Below are positions 59,401-64,000 of a stretch of DNA of 64,000 nt, piece by piece (positions within the stretch are counted from its first letter, which is position 1; every line of letters starts with the position of its first letter). The position numbers were made by a program, and so were the translations under genes. The stretch is taken from the NCBI GenBank assembly GCA_029721435.1, contig CM056574.1, positions 6,891,501 through 6,955,500 of the forward strand, written 5' to 3'. Below the pieces are notes generated by a model that ran no database searches, was not told the origin of the DNA, and saw only the letters and a list, made by a program, of their open reading frames with translations. The stretch is from Gymnothorax reevesii (Eukaryota > Chordata > Actinopteri > Anguilliformes > Muraenidae).

Positions 59401-62400
59401 CATTTATTATTTTCTATCAATTTAGCCACAAACACAAGATATAATTAGCCAGCTAGCTGACAAGCTAGGTAGTTTGCTGGTGTAGCTGGTTATATTTGAT
59501 GCACATAAAATGTTTGCCAGCTAGTTAAATAGCAAATTAATAGTTATTCACTGTTATTCATTCATTTCTCAGCATGCGGCTAGCCAAAAGTAGCCAGCTG
59601 TGCAGTAACAGTTGCCCAGAGATAGCCAACGGCAATTTAGGTCACTGAGCGGCTTCCGCCAAGTTACGTTGTGAACGTTTGCTGAAACTGAGGTACCCCA
59701 TTGTCAGGAAAAAATCATGCGGTACTCGCCCGTTTGTGTAGTGGATATGTAGTTTGCCAAAGTGGACAACAAACTGGCCTAAAAGTGCAAAAGCATATCA
59801 TTTTTGCTCATAAACAACATTTAATGCGACAACAAAATTTAATGCGATCAATTGCGTCCGTGTACCCCGTGGGCTAATTTTGGAGTAAGCCGGCACATAA
59901 AATTAAAAAGAGTTTGAGCAACGCTGGAAAGTATCCAAACCCTGTTCTAAATTCCCGCAGGGATTTTACTCCCAACACCAGGAGGAAAGCAGCTGCAACA
60001 AACTCACTTCAGTATTCTATTGGCCAGTCGAACACAGAGTCTTAGTGACTGAATAAATAAGTTATTTTATTGTAACTCACACAAAGTAAACAAAGACAGA
60101 ATGAAAGTAATCATTTGTTAAAAAGGTGAGGATTCTGGCTCGCCAAACGGACCTCCAATCAGCACTTCACTAATCAATACTGATATACTTGATGATTTTT
60201 TTTTAATCGCTAACAGAAAAGTCCACGAATCCACAACCATTAATTTGGCGATTGACCCCAAGCAGCTCACCACATGCACGATGGGGGACATGGTGTCAGG
60301 ATCCTCCTCGTCCGACAGGCCGACCATGTTGACGGAGTTGAGGTCAGCGATGTCGTCCACGTCCTCTTCGCCCGTGAGAGAGGTCAGCGTGTTCCCGAGG
60401 GCGTTGAGCCGTTTACCAATGTTGGGGTCCATGTGGACGTCAATACCACACATCTTCCATAGGACGTTCAGCGTCCAGGTACCTGCACTGCTGCTCTCTG
60501 AGAGACGCACACGCACACGCACACGCACACAGAGTTACGACACCGGCAACACCCTTGTTGTGCACTCCTGCCATCTACTGGTGAGATGGTGCAGCTCTAC
60601 TTTGAGAAAACCCCTGAATTTTTAAGGGCTCTGTGTGCGACTCTCAGAGGACTGACCACACTCACCCACAGCAGACTGGCCAGTCGTCCTGGAGCACACC
60701 TCATAGGTTCCGTCAGGCACAACACCTTCAAAACACAACACACACTCAACCCGAGGCACGAGGAAGCCAGACAGCCAGACATGCACACCCTTCGCTTGGC
60801 TCAGAAGACATCAGTGCCATCGCTATTGCAATATAATAAACAATATCCACAATCAAAGTGGCGCCATCGTTAACTCCTGGATATGCTGTTTGTGAATTAG
60901 GGACCGGCCATCCATGCCAAGATCATACTTATCTTACCGCCCGTGGTCGTGCTAATGGCAAATTGATCGATTGATTGATTAGTGAGTGACGTTCGAGTCT
61001 CATCACAACACATCTTCCTCAGTTTTGCTTATCCAGGAGGAAAAAGGAATAAATAGCCCATGTAGCATGCAACAATTAAGCAGTCAAGAGACAGTGAAGA
61101 ATAATTTTCAGTCACCATCCCCAGACTTAACAAGGCCACCCCCAAAATAAAACTTCAGCGATGAAGCGCCATTGCTGAGGCAGTCACGTGCCAATTCATA
61201 ACTGATTGGATGGGGGCGGCCATATTTTTTGCTGTGATTATATTTACGCTCAACAGGGACAAGGCAATGAACATGGTTAAAAAAGGTCAGCAGGATTATT
61301 TAAATGATTGAACAGTTGTACGCATTTAAACTCCTTAACGTCATACTGAGATAGAGAACGACACAAATACAGAAAAAAATAAAAATAAAACAAAATCAAC
61401 AGGGAATGCTGCAATGTCATGGTTTGGACCACAAACAGAATATCACTCCGCCGTATGAATTCACCCTGGGCCGCACACCAGTCCAATTATCCACACCTCT
61501 CCGGACCTAACCAACCACTAATGGTGCATAGCTGTTTCACACAGGCTCGCTCACACAGGGGCCCTTACAGGCGTTCATGACCAGGTCGCCTCGAACTTCC
61601 GGTTTCCAGTCATCCCAGGTCCTCTCGAAGCCCTCGGCGAATCGCAGGCAGAAGTTCTTAAAGTGGCCCTTACTGACCAGCGACTCTGACGAACAGGCCG
61701 TGATTAGCGTGCTCTCGATGGTCAGCACCAAGGCGGAGCCAGAGTCAAAATCTAGGCTGTGATTGGCCTGGAAATGGTTGGGGGGGTGGGGACAAGACGC
61801 AAAAACAGAGATTCAGTGTTTTTGGCAGGCAGCAGTCGGCACAGTTAGGTAAATAATAATGAAGTGTAGGAGAGGATAAGAGTAGATTTCAGGTTACTTT
61901 TCCTGCACATTTTGCTTCACAGCTGGGAATACTGTTGCGTTCCATAACTGGAAAATGTCCTTTCTATGGAAATAAGGGACAAAACTGTAATTTTTCTGTC
62001 TTTTTGTACAATGCGCAATGCAATGTATTTAAAACGTATTCATGAGCACCGTAAGAAGCCCCAGCCTCCGTGCCTTACCCGAGCCCACGCAAATTTAATT
62101 GGAATAAAAATGATCAAAGTTGAAACAGATCTCCATTGCGAATTAATAATGACAGTTATTTCCAATTAAATTTAGCTGAATTTCAAGCCCTCGGCTGCAC
62201 CACAAACCGCATCCACTTCCATTCCGCTGCTGATAACATCAACAATGTAGCAAGGATAACAATAAGTTTGACAGGCAGGCATCTGTTCAAGGTCCAGTCT
62301 TTAAAATTATGCCAACCACTGAGTAAGTACAAAAGACAAACATGATAAGGTTAGCACTGCCATTTTGAGTTTCAGCCAAATCTAAAGTTTATAACTGCGA

Positions 62401-63653
62401 GCTGCAGTCATTGTCCCAACTCCAGCCAGGGATTGTAGCAGCAAGCTTCTAGCATGTGCAATTGTGTTCAAACTCCGGCACATTAATAGCTTCTAGCTGT
62501 TAGCACTAGCATTAGTGTCCCAACTCCAGCGAAGGCTAATGGCTACTAACAGTTAGCATTAGCACGCACTGCCGAGCGCGACTCAGGCCAAGGCTGACAG
62601 CCGCTAGCTGTTGTTAGCATTAGCATGGAGGCTGCTAGCTGTGGTTAGCATTAGCATTGACCACCCTACCTGGGTGGTGCTGGTGATGGGAAGGCAGATG
62701 CCCAGGTCGTTGACGGTAAGCTGCAGGAACAGGGTGCTGAAGGCCTGTGCGGAGGTCTGCTGGATTCCTGGGAGCTTGTCCACCACCTCCTTGGTGGCCA
62801 TGTGGATGTCCTTGTTCAGGGCCAAACGCTGCTCGTTCCAGTCGTCATACGCCGCCTTGTAGTTCAGCCAGAAGAGCACAGCTGCAACGGGGACAGAAGG
62901 CAAGCACGCATCAGCGCACGGGTCCGAGGTCAAAGGGGCAGCTAAACCAAAAATAGCCAAGAGTGGCACCTGTCAATCCATGCTTTAATTTTTTTTGCTT
63001 TAATTTGTTGTTTTATAAATAAATGATGTAATTAACAGATAAAGTGGACCCTTGGGTACTTCTGAACACAGCAGAACAGACACTCTTTGGTCTGCTTCAC
63101 CAACAGGGGAACAAATATTAATAAAATACAAGCAAATTATGCAAAACTACTATGATTGACAGATGCTATTGCAACTTTTGAAGGGTTTTCTCTTTTTTGA
63201 ATTGCTCTGATCCATAAAAATTTCCTGGAATGTTTAGTAAAAATTTCAAGTCATTGTTTTTGACCGCCGTAGCTTCAAGTTAGCAGAAGTGTTTGTTACA
63301 TTAGTATTTAAATGTTCCATGAGGAACATCCGAAACATGCATTTATAACCTTGTTTCTTAAAGGCTTTTAAACCTACAAACGTGTTGACATCTTCTGAAG
63401 GGCTAATCACTTCTTTACAACCGTGCATCACCACATCAGGATTGATGTAAATGAGTCGGTCCTTCGGGAGCTGGGCAGAATTACCTCTGTCGAAAGCGAC
63501 GGGCTGGGCAAAGACGATAGGTCGATTAAGGGTGATGAGCACCGCCTCTTTGTCAGAACATCCGCTGATCTCCTCTTGTAGGGCGTTGCGCAGACCGATG
63601 CGTGTGCGGAAGTACGCCACCTGGTGGAAGTCTGAGCCCGCCTCCTCATATAC
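26236..63653 (-). CDS. bltp1: bltp1 (KIAA1109), C-terminal part, 31 exons; 5' end outside window
   Basis: Bridge-like lipid transfer protein 1 (human KIAA1109, fly tweek, worm lpd-3, yeast Csf1) is a rod-shaped protein of about 5000 residues. The family is known to carry phospholipids between the ER and other membranes at contact sites. I recognise it from many exon peptides, for example YAWVALQTLPEEMVISPCLL, VFYIPGVDVKLHYNSKTLKT, ILAFPRAWYRRSIARRLFLG and the C-terminal LISWTGRKIDPVGVDYILQK. The exons were placed by GT/AG sites and phase. They total 5625 nt (1874 residues), or 5319 nt without optional exon e6. All 30 junctions keep frame and the stop is TAG at 26236. This part includes the FSA C-terminal region. 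N-terminal exons lie beyond 64000. Introns are short (119 bp to 3.4 kb) and repeat-rich. Confidence 0.95.
26596..27930 (-). mobile_element. Tc1/mariner-like transposon in last intron of bltp1
   Basis: Inverted ends cagtaggctccaaaataact (from 26596) and gccagtaatttttgagccca (to about 27926) enclose a transposase remnant read from the minus strand. The length of about 1335 bp suits a Tc1-like element. TA duplications are not clean. Confidence 0.8.
26949..27590 (-). pseudogene. Tc1-like transposase remnant
   Basis: The frame 27419-26949 contains SVMFWGFFNSRVSGTLV, FQHDGDPKHTS (second catalytic D) and SQSPDLSPIENLWAELKRAI (catalytic E), ending IGGCTKY. The upstream N-terminal half is in another frame (27588-27406) and decayed. 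No intact DNA-binding domain is seen. Confidence 0.85.
28336..28514. repeat. Short inverted repeat pair in last intron
   Basis: cccctccgtgccgagacact (28336-28355) and agtgtctgtcacggagggg (28496-28514) are near-perfect inverted complements about 180 bp apart. It is possibly a small MITE; the flanks give no target duplication. Confidence 0.5.
29503..29680 (-). CDS. bltp1: bltp1 exon e30
   Basis: 178 nt. Acceptor gtttctgcag, donor ag|gtgagc. The peptide includes LFPPRVFSARPGQKSPTAA, the charged KDRDKEKEEA and VNYTTVDWREYICNTWQLEP. Confidence 0.94.
29690..31200. repeat. Dispersed GATTCAAGATTCACTTACTC-type repeats in intron e29-e30
   Basis: At least five scattered copies of a roughly 55-60-bp unit with 'agagagccgtg', 'gagattcaagattca', 'cttactctggattcact' and 'gtggcaaa', at about 29690-29790, 30090-30170, 30205-30290 and 31115-31190. 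Other DNA is inserted between copies. Confidence 0.7.
29840..30080 (+). repeat. Dispersed repeat, first copy (see 51255-51680)
   Basis: It shares several 15-20-bp blocks in the same order with 51255-51680. It interrupts the GATTCA-type repeats of this intron, and so is younger than they are. Confidence 0.65.
31369..31503 (-). CDS. bltp1: bltp1 exon e29
   Basis: 135 nt. Acceptor tgttctgcag, donor aaag|gtaagg. The peptide includes SSSKPKVECSVVTEFTDHIC and VTMDAELIMFLHDLVSAYLK. Confidence 0.95.
31580..31740. repeat. Degenerate AACCCTAAACCCT-rich block in intron e28-e29
   Basis: Repeated aaccctaaaccct, ctgaaccctaatcc and aaacccttaaccc words. It resembles interstitial telomere-like sequence but is not a clean TTAGGG array. 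Confidence 0.6.
31980..32174 (-). CDS. bltp1: bltp1 exon e28
   Basis: 195 nt. The acceptor is ctcaatctcgaag (chosen for phase with e27, giving SEELNLLRNVDANN). Donor cag|gtgaga. The peptide includes SLLSGFRGASSYNHETETIF and ALPRMQLEFKSSHVQEPEEP. Confidence 0.92.
32542..32725. repeat. Tandem duplication, unit about 99 bp, in intron e27-e28
   Basis: Two near-identical copies start at 32542 and 32641 (aatgaatggcgatgcagat, gagcgatggctggataatg, aacggattatggatt). Confidence 0.85.
32746..32949 (-). CDS. bltp1: bltp1 exon e27
   Basis: 204 nt. Acceptor ctcctgctcag, donor g|gtactg. The peptide includes STYIVQTLYFHLGHNIMVTK, PCGALESPMATITKITRRRH and ENPPHGVASVKEWFNYVTAM. Confidence 0.95.
33608..33655. 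repeat. (GT)n microsatellite
   Basis: About 24 GT dinucleotides. Confidence 0.95.
33715..34045. repeat. Foldback repeat (MITE-like) in intron e26-e27
   Basis: Left arm from about 33753 (aatgtcttcataaatcatac, ataagcaaatgtcatgct, catgtgatgccag) and its inverted copy ending about 33992 (gcttatgtatgatttatgaag, acatt). It is imperfect over roughly 100 bp per arm with weaker outer matches. Confidence 0.75.
34460..34640. repeat. Interspersed repeat fragment (related to 41370-41550)
   Basis: Contains 'gggattctcagcc', 'tgcaggcttttgtttcagcc', 'acacctgatgcgt' and 'gtgtgtaattgattggttgg', then 'aatgaaagcctgcccccc'. The same wording appears near 41375-41520. Confidence 0.55.
34660..34860. repeat. Tandem repeat GATGTGTCTTAGATGCTAACCGCTATTGG-like in intron e26-e27
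   Basis: Five to six copies of a roughly 30-40-bp unit (cttagatgctaaccgctatt, gggatgtgt) with length variation. Confidence 0.8.
34888..35127 (-). CDS. bltp1: bltp1 exon e26
   Basis: 240 nt. Acceptor ctcgtgtttcag, donor g|gtgagt. The peptide includes VDAAHHRHWPDVLRVVAGCH, SLHGNHMTLACFHG-like INLHGNHMTLACFHGPNFRS, and KSWALFHLEEPNIAFWTEAQ. Confidence 0.95.
36140..36357 (-). CDS. bltp1: bltp1 exon e25
   Basis: 218 nt. Acceptor tctccccacag, donor t|gtaagc. The peptide includes EIFVHGDLQWDIFQVIISRS, TTPDLIKIGMKLQEFFTQQF and DTSKRALSTWGPV. Confidence 0.95.
36865..36975 (+). repeat. Possible tRNA-derived SINE fragment in intron e24-e25
   Basis: 'agacaagtggctaagatg' resembles a pol III A box and 'gcggcttaagtccc', about 40 bases on, a B box. 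No tail is evident. Weak. Confidence 0.35.
37109..37301 (-). CDS. bltp1: bltp1 exon e24
   Basis: 193 nt. Acceptor ggttcttccag, donor ag|gtattc. The peptide includes HISEHPNQQPRHRIQITMGS, TEARVDYMGSSILMGIFSNA and LKLEDEWKVCL. Confidence 0.95.
37530..37890. repeat. Degenerate minisatellite, unit about 60 bp, in intron e23-e24
   Basis: Repeated 'tttaaatggaacataccac', 'ctccacagcagggggagt' blocks, about six diverged copies. Confidence 0.7.
37918..38075 (-). CDS. bltp1: bltp1 exon e23
   Basis: 158 nt. Acceptor attccgtcag, donor tgt|gtaagt (chosen as a perfect consensus that keeps phase). The peptide includes WTTSGLKSQGRLSVGSNRDR and EISMSVGLGRSKLDSKGGVV. Confidence 0.92.
38140..38600. repeat. Interspersed fish repeat fragments in intron e22-e23
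   Basis: Contains 'gggttaagggccttgctcaag' in pieces and 'tttcatctaaggtgactt', wording I know from common teleost SINE/LINE-type repeats. Boundaries and family are not resolved. Confidence 0.5.
38737..38890 (-). CDS. bltp1: bltp1 exon e22
   Basis: 154 nt. Acceptor gtctcatgtag, donor ac|gtgagc. The peptide includes TKTSTPAFNKNNKASSQQ, PWETLVVFAINLKQLNVQMN and MSNVMGNN. Confidence 0.95.
39084..39394. repeat. Compound microsatellite (ACAAAC)n/(GCAAAC)n/(ACACACAA)n/(AC)n
   Basis: About 310 bp with several nested repeat types in order. It starts seven bases inside the intron after the e21 donor (39401). Open frames through it are repeat artefacts. Confidence 0.95.
39402..39659 (-). CDS. bltp1: bltp1 exon e21
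   Basis: 258 nt. There are two in-frame acceptor choices six bases apart (aatgcttag, or catcag); both keep phase. Donor ag|gtgagg. The peptide includes SQHLSPESSRKASW, SQSASFQHTPQSPSVFTDHT and RCRSVSDSSVPRR. This serine-rich linker varies among vertebrates. Confidence 0.92.
40013..40070. repeat. (GT)n microsatellite
   Basis: About 28 GT dinucleotides, seven bases inside the intron after the e20 donor. Confidence 0.95.
40078..40215 (-). CDS. bltp1: bltp1 exon e20
   Basis: 138 nt. Acceptor ctctctgtag, donor g|gttaga. The peptide is VCDIGSASFKYDMRRLSEIL, then AFPRAWYRRSIARRLFLGDQ and TINLP, very conserved. The donor is followed within seven bases by an (AC)n repeat. Confidence 0.95.
40221..40395. 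repeat. Simple repeats filling intron e19-e20: (GA)n, (CA)n, (CATA)n-type
   Basis: (GA)n 40221-40261 lies four bases from the e20 acceptor, where it forms the pyrimidine tract of the transcript. (CA)n about 40303-40334 and cacata repeats to about 40392 complete the 181-bp intron. Confidence 0.9.
40397..40564 (-). CDS. bltp1: bltp1 exon e19
   Basis: 168 nt. Acceptor gttggaacggcag, donor ag|gtactg. The peptide includes SVTGRKDSLSINLEFVKVSL, SRMRRTGW and GKTDTTLINIS. Confidence 0.95.
40600..41300. repeat. Degenerate ATTATCAACATCCATTATCACATCA-like array in intron e18-e19
   Basis: Roughly 30-35-bp units built on cattatcaacatccattatc and acatcacaattaac, strongly diverged. Confidence 0.65.
41370..41550. 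repeat. Interspersed repeat fragment (related to 34460-34640 and 31760-31920)
   Basis: Shared style: 'ccagaaagggtgtgggctttcattcc', 'cacacctaatcc', 'ggtgtgtaactgcatggttggagtgacagcctgccccc' (in pieces). I see three related copies in this gene. The family name is unknown to me. Confidence 0.55.
41592..41795 (-). CDS. bltp1: bltp1 exon e18
   Basis: 204 nt. Acceptor tttccctctcag, donor ag|gtaagg. The peptide includes GLGSPLGRSRHSSSQSDL and MSDFSLYVFHPYGAGKQKSA. Confidence 0.95.
   Translation of the reverse strand, partial: VPLLDWAARWGGPGTAAANRISPALLPTPRASASRPACPTSRCTCSTLTELGNRNLLLRGCPRDRAL
42261..42700. repeat. Tandem repeat, unit about 175 bp, 2.5 copies, in intron e17-e18
   Basis: Units start near 42261, 42434 and 42613 with actg(c/t)acctctcc. 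They share gtgtggcaaatttgaaaag, aatccaa, tttgcgatatcg, ccatttgaaaatgt, gtccaaaa and a gcgatattt block followed by aaatcatccaagatgg and ccgacacttt. Whether this is part of a larger interspersed element is unknown. Confidence 0.8.
42935..43133 (-). CDS. bltp1: bltp1 exon e17
   Basis: 199 nt, phase 0 start after acceptor tctcgctccag. Donor ag|gtatca. The peptide includes PSQIRFSCLPMSRVECMLKL and PSLDLVFSSNRGDLE, then a variable proline/serine-rich segment. Confidence 0.93.
43172..43560. repeat. Simple repeats filling intron e16-e17: (CA)n, (CTCACA)n, GA-rich tract
   Basis: (CA)n 43172-43200, (CTCACA)n 43201-43276, and GAGA-rich runs 43435-43560. The first lies about 40 bases upstream of the e17 acceptor. 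Confidence 0.9.
43641..43780 (-). CDS. bltp1: bltp1 exon e16
   Basis: 140 nt. Acceptor ttgcactcag, donor cag|gtactg. The peptide includes NPQDDDMGPFEAVDPLEESS and YSSFPVDVVVYVRVQ. It ends in phase 0. Confidence 0.93.
43831..43890. repeat. (GCACAC)n microsatellite
   Basis: Hexanucleotide repeat occupying half of the 119-bp intron e15-e16, eight bases from the e15 donor. Confidence 0.92.
43900..44061 (-). CDS. bltp1: bltp1 exon e15
   Basis: 162 nt. Acceptor ttgccctgcag, donor a|gtatgt. The peptide is KGKGSGGVKTAKLYAWVALQ, then TLPEEMVISPCLLDFLEKAL and ETIPITPVDRNYT. The donor is followed within about ten bases by a (GTGTGC)n repeat. Confidence 0.95.
44075..44260. repeat. Left part of GCTAACGGTTATGCT-type tandem array
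   Basis: About four copies of a roughly 48-bp unit (ggctaacggttatgctta, cagtcatgctaccatccaag, cactgga). It continues at 46315 on the other side of the foldback element. Confidence 0.8.
44261..46314. mobile_element. Long-arm foldback DNA element, about 2054 bp, unclassified
   Basis: It begins GGGTCATTCCATGTCA and ends TGACATGGAATGACCC. The left arm (44261 to about 44975) and right arm (about 45615 to 46314) are inverted copies over roughly 700 bp. Matching blocks include ctttatctgtcttggttgtg, aaaagggccttttgttcag, ccatgaattcatcaccaact, accttggattttcttctat and actgattcctctattatag. The central 640 bp has no convincing coding frame. No clear target duplication is seen. The class is uncertain; long inverted arms point to a foldback-type DNA transposon. 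Confidence 0.85.
46315..46610. repeat. Right part of GCTAACGGTAATGCT-type tandem array
   Basis: Copies of a motif like caggaggctaacggtaatgc then taaaggtcatgctacc, decaying into agcaaagctagcagccaagc-type repeats. It matches the array at 44075-44260, from which it is separated by the foldback element. Confidence 0.75.
46818..46838. repeat. G21 homopolymer in intron e14-e15
   Basis: An uninterrupted run of 21 G on the plus strand (C21 in the transcript). Runs this long are unusual and hard to sequence, so its length is uncertain. Confidence 0.85.
47085..47271 (-). CDS. bltp1: bltp1 exon e14
   Basis: 187 nt. Acceptor atcaaatgcag, donor ag|gtaccg. The peptide is LHYNSKTLKTESPNASRGSS, then LPRTLSKESKLFGMKD, and a proline run PPPPPPIPS near the end. 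The proline tract is a low-complexity linker. Confidence 0.92.
47442..47622 (-). CDS. bltp1: bltp1 exon e13
   Basis: 181 nt. Acceptor cccctcctacag, donor aag|gtgggt. The peptide includes SLRSLDQESPPKKKKLQ and ETTVFYIPGVDVK. It ends in phase 0. Confidence 0.94.
48023..48238 (-). CDS. bltp1: bltp1 exon e12
   Basis: 216 nt. Acceptor cttcccatctcag, donor ag|gtgaga. The peptide includes SSRKKSSGFAAVSQLFSERW and ERNIDFELDVRVEIDSGKCV followed by LHPTT. Confidence 0.94.
48987..49234 (-). CDS. bltp1: bltp1 exon e11
   Basis: 248 nt. The donor ac|gtgagt is strong. The acceptor gtatggccaaag is my choice because it starts in phase 0 and gives FPEETEMELLSVAVDAPP after NIQDP of e10, as in relatives. The acidic, serine-rich stretch SSLSSSDDSEKEDEFDRERQ is typical of this region. 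Confidence 0.85.
49290..51240. other. Intron e10-e11 DNA, no gene recognised
   Basis: A/T-rich, with a purine-rich aaataaataaa tract near 50033-50097. Open frames here are short and look random. Confidence 0.5.
51255..51680 (+). repeat. Dispersed repeat, second copy (see 29840-30080)
   Basis: It shares with 29840-30080 the blocks cacagacatttaggaagaaa, atggaaatata, ggtttctgagttatggtc, gaaatggtgg, ggaaaccggac and cctcccttcgg. This copy has an extra segment in the middle and follows an A-run (51242-51263). The family is unknown; the repeat may have its own poly-A. Confidence 0.65.
52642..52732 (-). CDS. bltp1: bltp1 exon e10
   Basis: 91 nt. Acceptor tccctcctcag, donor ccg|gtactg. The peptide is SRIGDVEDLPDVRVEAASPG then PRVTFNIQDP. 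It ends in phase 0. Confidence 0.9.
53393..53429. repeat. (CA)n microsatellite in intron e9-e10
   Basis: CA repeat with a CG-containing interruption (cacgcgcgcgca). Confidence 0.9.
53530..53642 (-). CDS. bltp1: bltp1 exon e9
   Basis: 113 nt, phase 0 start after acceptor gtggtcacag. The peptide is AASLKDKWGLSYKPSYSRSK followed by SIAATAGRAPIKRLERA. Donor ag|gtgaga. Confidence 0.94.
53654..55703. repeat. 32-bp minisatellite, about 64 copies, filling intron e8-e9
   Basis: The unit on the plus strand is two related 16-mers, GGTGAGCAGAGACACA then GGTGAGCAGGTGTACA. Variants replace gacaca with gataca, or gagcag with gaacac. The array fills nearly all of the 2075-bp intron. On the transcribed (minus) strand it is C/T-rich and almost free of AG. 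Several hundred codons are open in all three minus frames only because of the repeat; these are not genes. Confidence 0.95.
55718..55841 (-). CDS. bltp1: bltp1 exon e8
   Basis: 124 nt. Acceptor ctgctcttcag, donor cgg|gtgagc. The peptide KLGASEGTINQEIQRYQQLE followed by SVAVNDIRRDVRKKLRRSSM is highly conserved. Its donor lies about 15 bases from the edge of the 2-kb minisatellite. Confidence 0.95.
56031..56161 (-). CDS. bltp1: bltp1 exon e7
   Basis: 131 nt. Acceptor cctgcacag, donor aa|gtaagt (near-perfect). The peptide includes EPMDHRRQILSGTQTVDSRG and VDIRELNEQAKVIDDLK. Confidence 0.92.
56630..56935 (-). CDS. bltp1: bltp1 exon e6, probable cassette exon
   Basis: A 306-nt frame that keeps phase 0 on both sides (102 codons), after a good acceptor (attgtttgcag). 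It is proline/serine-rich (GLSPMSPRSPISADF, PSVLSTLELPITVARFAQ). The phase-keeping donor act|gtcgag is weak. A better-looking donor five bases further (cga|gtgacc) would shift the frame and lead to a stop in e7. I do not recall this segment in the canonical mammalian protein. It could be an optional exon, a stop-introducing exon, or non-coding. Confidence 0.5.
56940..58020. repeat. Degenerate GGCTAGCATGAGGCTAAACACAG-type array in intron e5-e6
   Basis: Many diverged copies of a roughly 25-35-bp motif (acaggctagcatgaggct, aaacacagcagttaaaacag). A TTAA-flanked MITE interrupts it at 57278-57564. Confidence 0.7.
57278..57564. mobile_element. piggyBac-like MITE, 287 bp
   Basis: Perfect inverted ends CCCTCTATTAACC ... 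GGTTAATAGAGGG, flanked on both sides by TTAA (57274-57277 and 57565-57568). TTAA duplication and CCC-starting ends are hallmarks of the piggyBac superfamily. There is no coding capacity. Internal palindrome tgtagcagatctgctaca lies near 57399-57416, and a G-rich run near 57356-57370. Confidence 0.82.
58540..58856. mobile_element. hAT-like MITE
   Basis: It starts cgcttttccattacac and ends ctagtggaaaaaccccatt, imperfect inverted ends. The inside has repeated actcgactc and gagtcgag motifs typical of a common fish non-autonomous element. No clean 8-bp target duplication was resolved by eye. Confidence 0.6.
58857..60000. other. Intron DNA rich in GCTAGC motifs, no gene
   Basis: Dense tagctagc-type words and A/T-rich sequence. 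No frame or family is recognised. Confidence 0.5.
60271..60497 (-). CDS. bltp1: bltp1 exon e5
   Basis: 227 nt. Acceptor gtctctcag, preceded at a short distance by a (TGTGCG)n run. Donor gtg|gtgagc. The peptide includes GTWTLNVLWKMCGIDVHMDP, NIGKRLNALGNTLTSLTGEE and DDIADLNSVNMVGLSDEEDP. It ends in phase 0, so it can join either e6 or e7. Confidence 0.94.
60666..60725 (-). CDS. bltp1: bltp1 exon e4 (60-nt microexon-size)
   Basis: 60 nt encoding VVPDGTYEVCSRTTGQSAV plus split codons. Acceptor gttttgaag, donor g|gtgagt. The phase joins e3 and e5 exactly and the peptide is conserved in vertebrates. Confidence 0.92.
60726..61568. other. Intron e3-e4, nothing recognised
   Basis: 843 bp, A/T-rich with short homopolymers. 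No gene or repeat family is seen. Confidence 0.6.
61569..61767 (-). CDS. bltp1: bltp1 exon e3
   Basis: 199 nt, phase 0 start after acceptor catttccag. The peptide includes LDFDSGSALVLTIESTLITA, SKGHFKNFCLRF and DDWKPEVRGDLVMNA. The donor t|gtaagg leaves one base; e4 completes a cysteine codon. Confidence 0.94.
62440..62660. repeat. Degenerate GTTAGCATTAGC-type tandem repeat in intron
   Basis: Repeated gctgttagcattagca motifs of uneven length lie directly downstream of the exon e2 donor. Confidence 0.7.
62670..62881 (-). CDS. bltp1: bltp1 exon e2
   Basis: 212 nt. Acceptor cgttgcag, donor cag|gtaggg. The peptide includes LNYKAAYDDWNEQR, DIHMATKEVVDKLPGIQQTS and LTVNDLGICLPITSTTQ, strongly conserved in the family. 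It ends in phase 0. Confidence 0.95.
63485..63653 (-). CDS. bltp1: bltp1 exon e1
   Basis: 169 nt, starting in phase 0 after acceptor tttgttaacag. The peptide begins VYEEAGSDFHQVAYFRTRIG and ends PIVFAQPVAFDR. The donor g|gtaatt leaves one base, which e2 completes. The preceding exon lies outside the window. Confidence 0.92.
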
Positions 63654-63679
63654 CTGTTAACAAACACAGCAACCCCCCT

Positions 63680-63960
63680 CAAGGTCCCGAGCCGACAACT
63701 GGTCTTCTTTCTCAAGCCCCAGTCTGACCGGCGATTCACTGCTAAATTACTGGGTCCCAATCACAACCCAGTATGACTGTCAGGTTCCCTAGCCTATAGC
63801 TGACCTTTAATCACAACCAAGTATGACTCCTAGGTTAACTAGCAAATTAACGGCCCTTGTCAGGAGTTCCAGCCTGATTGGCAGTTTCTTAACCAATCAC
63901 TAGCCTCGGACCACACTCCAGTATGATTCTCATGTGCAATGGCCAATCACTGGCCCTTCG
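63680..63960. repeat. Degenerate tandem repeat upstream of exon e1
   Basis: About four diverged copies of a roughly 70-bp unit with 'aatcacaacccagtatgact', 'ctcaggttaactagc' and 'caatcactggccctt'. It lies in the intron 5' of e1. Confidence 0.65.
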
Positions 63961-64000
63961 TGCCCTAACACACAACAACACAACACAAAAAGCAAACAAT

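Overview
The window looks like a ray-finned fish (teleost-type) chromosome. The right 38 kb carries, on the minus strand, the last 31 exons of a large vertebrate gene that I recognise as bltp1 (KIAA1109; tweek in flies, lpd-3 in worms, Csf1 in yeast), a bridge-like lipid-transfer protein. The left 25.7 kb holds no recognisable host gene and is almost entirely transposable elements of types common in fish (Gmr1-type Ty3/gypsy, Tc1/mariner, jockey/L2-type LINE).

Layout: 1-661, 3' half of a Tc1-like transposon. 793-2132 plus 8195-11610, an old, broken Gmr1-type LTR retrotransposon (copy C). It is split by a young insertion of the same family (copy A, 2133-8194) with indistinguishable 497-bp LTRs, a CTAA target duplication and an uninterrupted 1604-residue Gag-Pol. 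11620-13525, the 5' part of a LINE. 13840-14014, another Tc1-like end. 14066-15432, a Tc1-like element with both inverted repeats. 15705-21692, a second young Gmr1-type element (copy B) with GTAC target duplication and a textbook tRNA-Pro primer site, but a 2-bp frameshift in pol. 21697-25790, intergenic DNA with a LINE 3' end, a small foldback repeat and microsatellites.

In both long Gmr1 copies integrase precedes reverse transcriptase (Gag-PR-IN-RT-RNaseH), the reverse of ordinary Ty3/gypsy order. The Gag contains a stretch that resembles the SCAN domain.

From about 25800 to 63653 runs bltp1. I placed 31 exons by reading splice sites and codon phase. All phases join and the exon lengths sum to 5625 nt (1874 codons plus stop; 1772 without a 306-nt exon that is probably optional). 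The stop is at 26236 and a poly(A) signal at 25815-25820. The gene continues beyond the right edge; the window holds roughly the C-terminal third of a protein of about 5000 residues. Its introns hold notable repeats: a 2.05-kb, 32-bp minisatellite that fills one intron, a 2-kb foldback element with arms near 700 bp inserted in a short tandem array, a 287-bp TTAA-flanked MITE, a hAT-like MITE, a Tc1-like transposon, and simple repeats lying directly against many splice sites.
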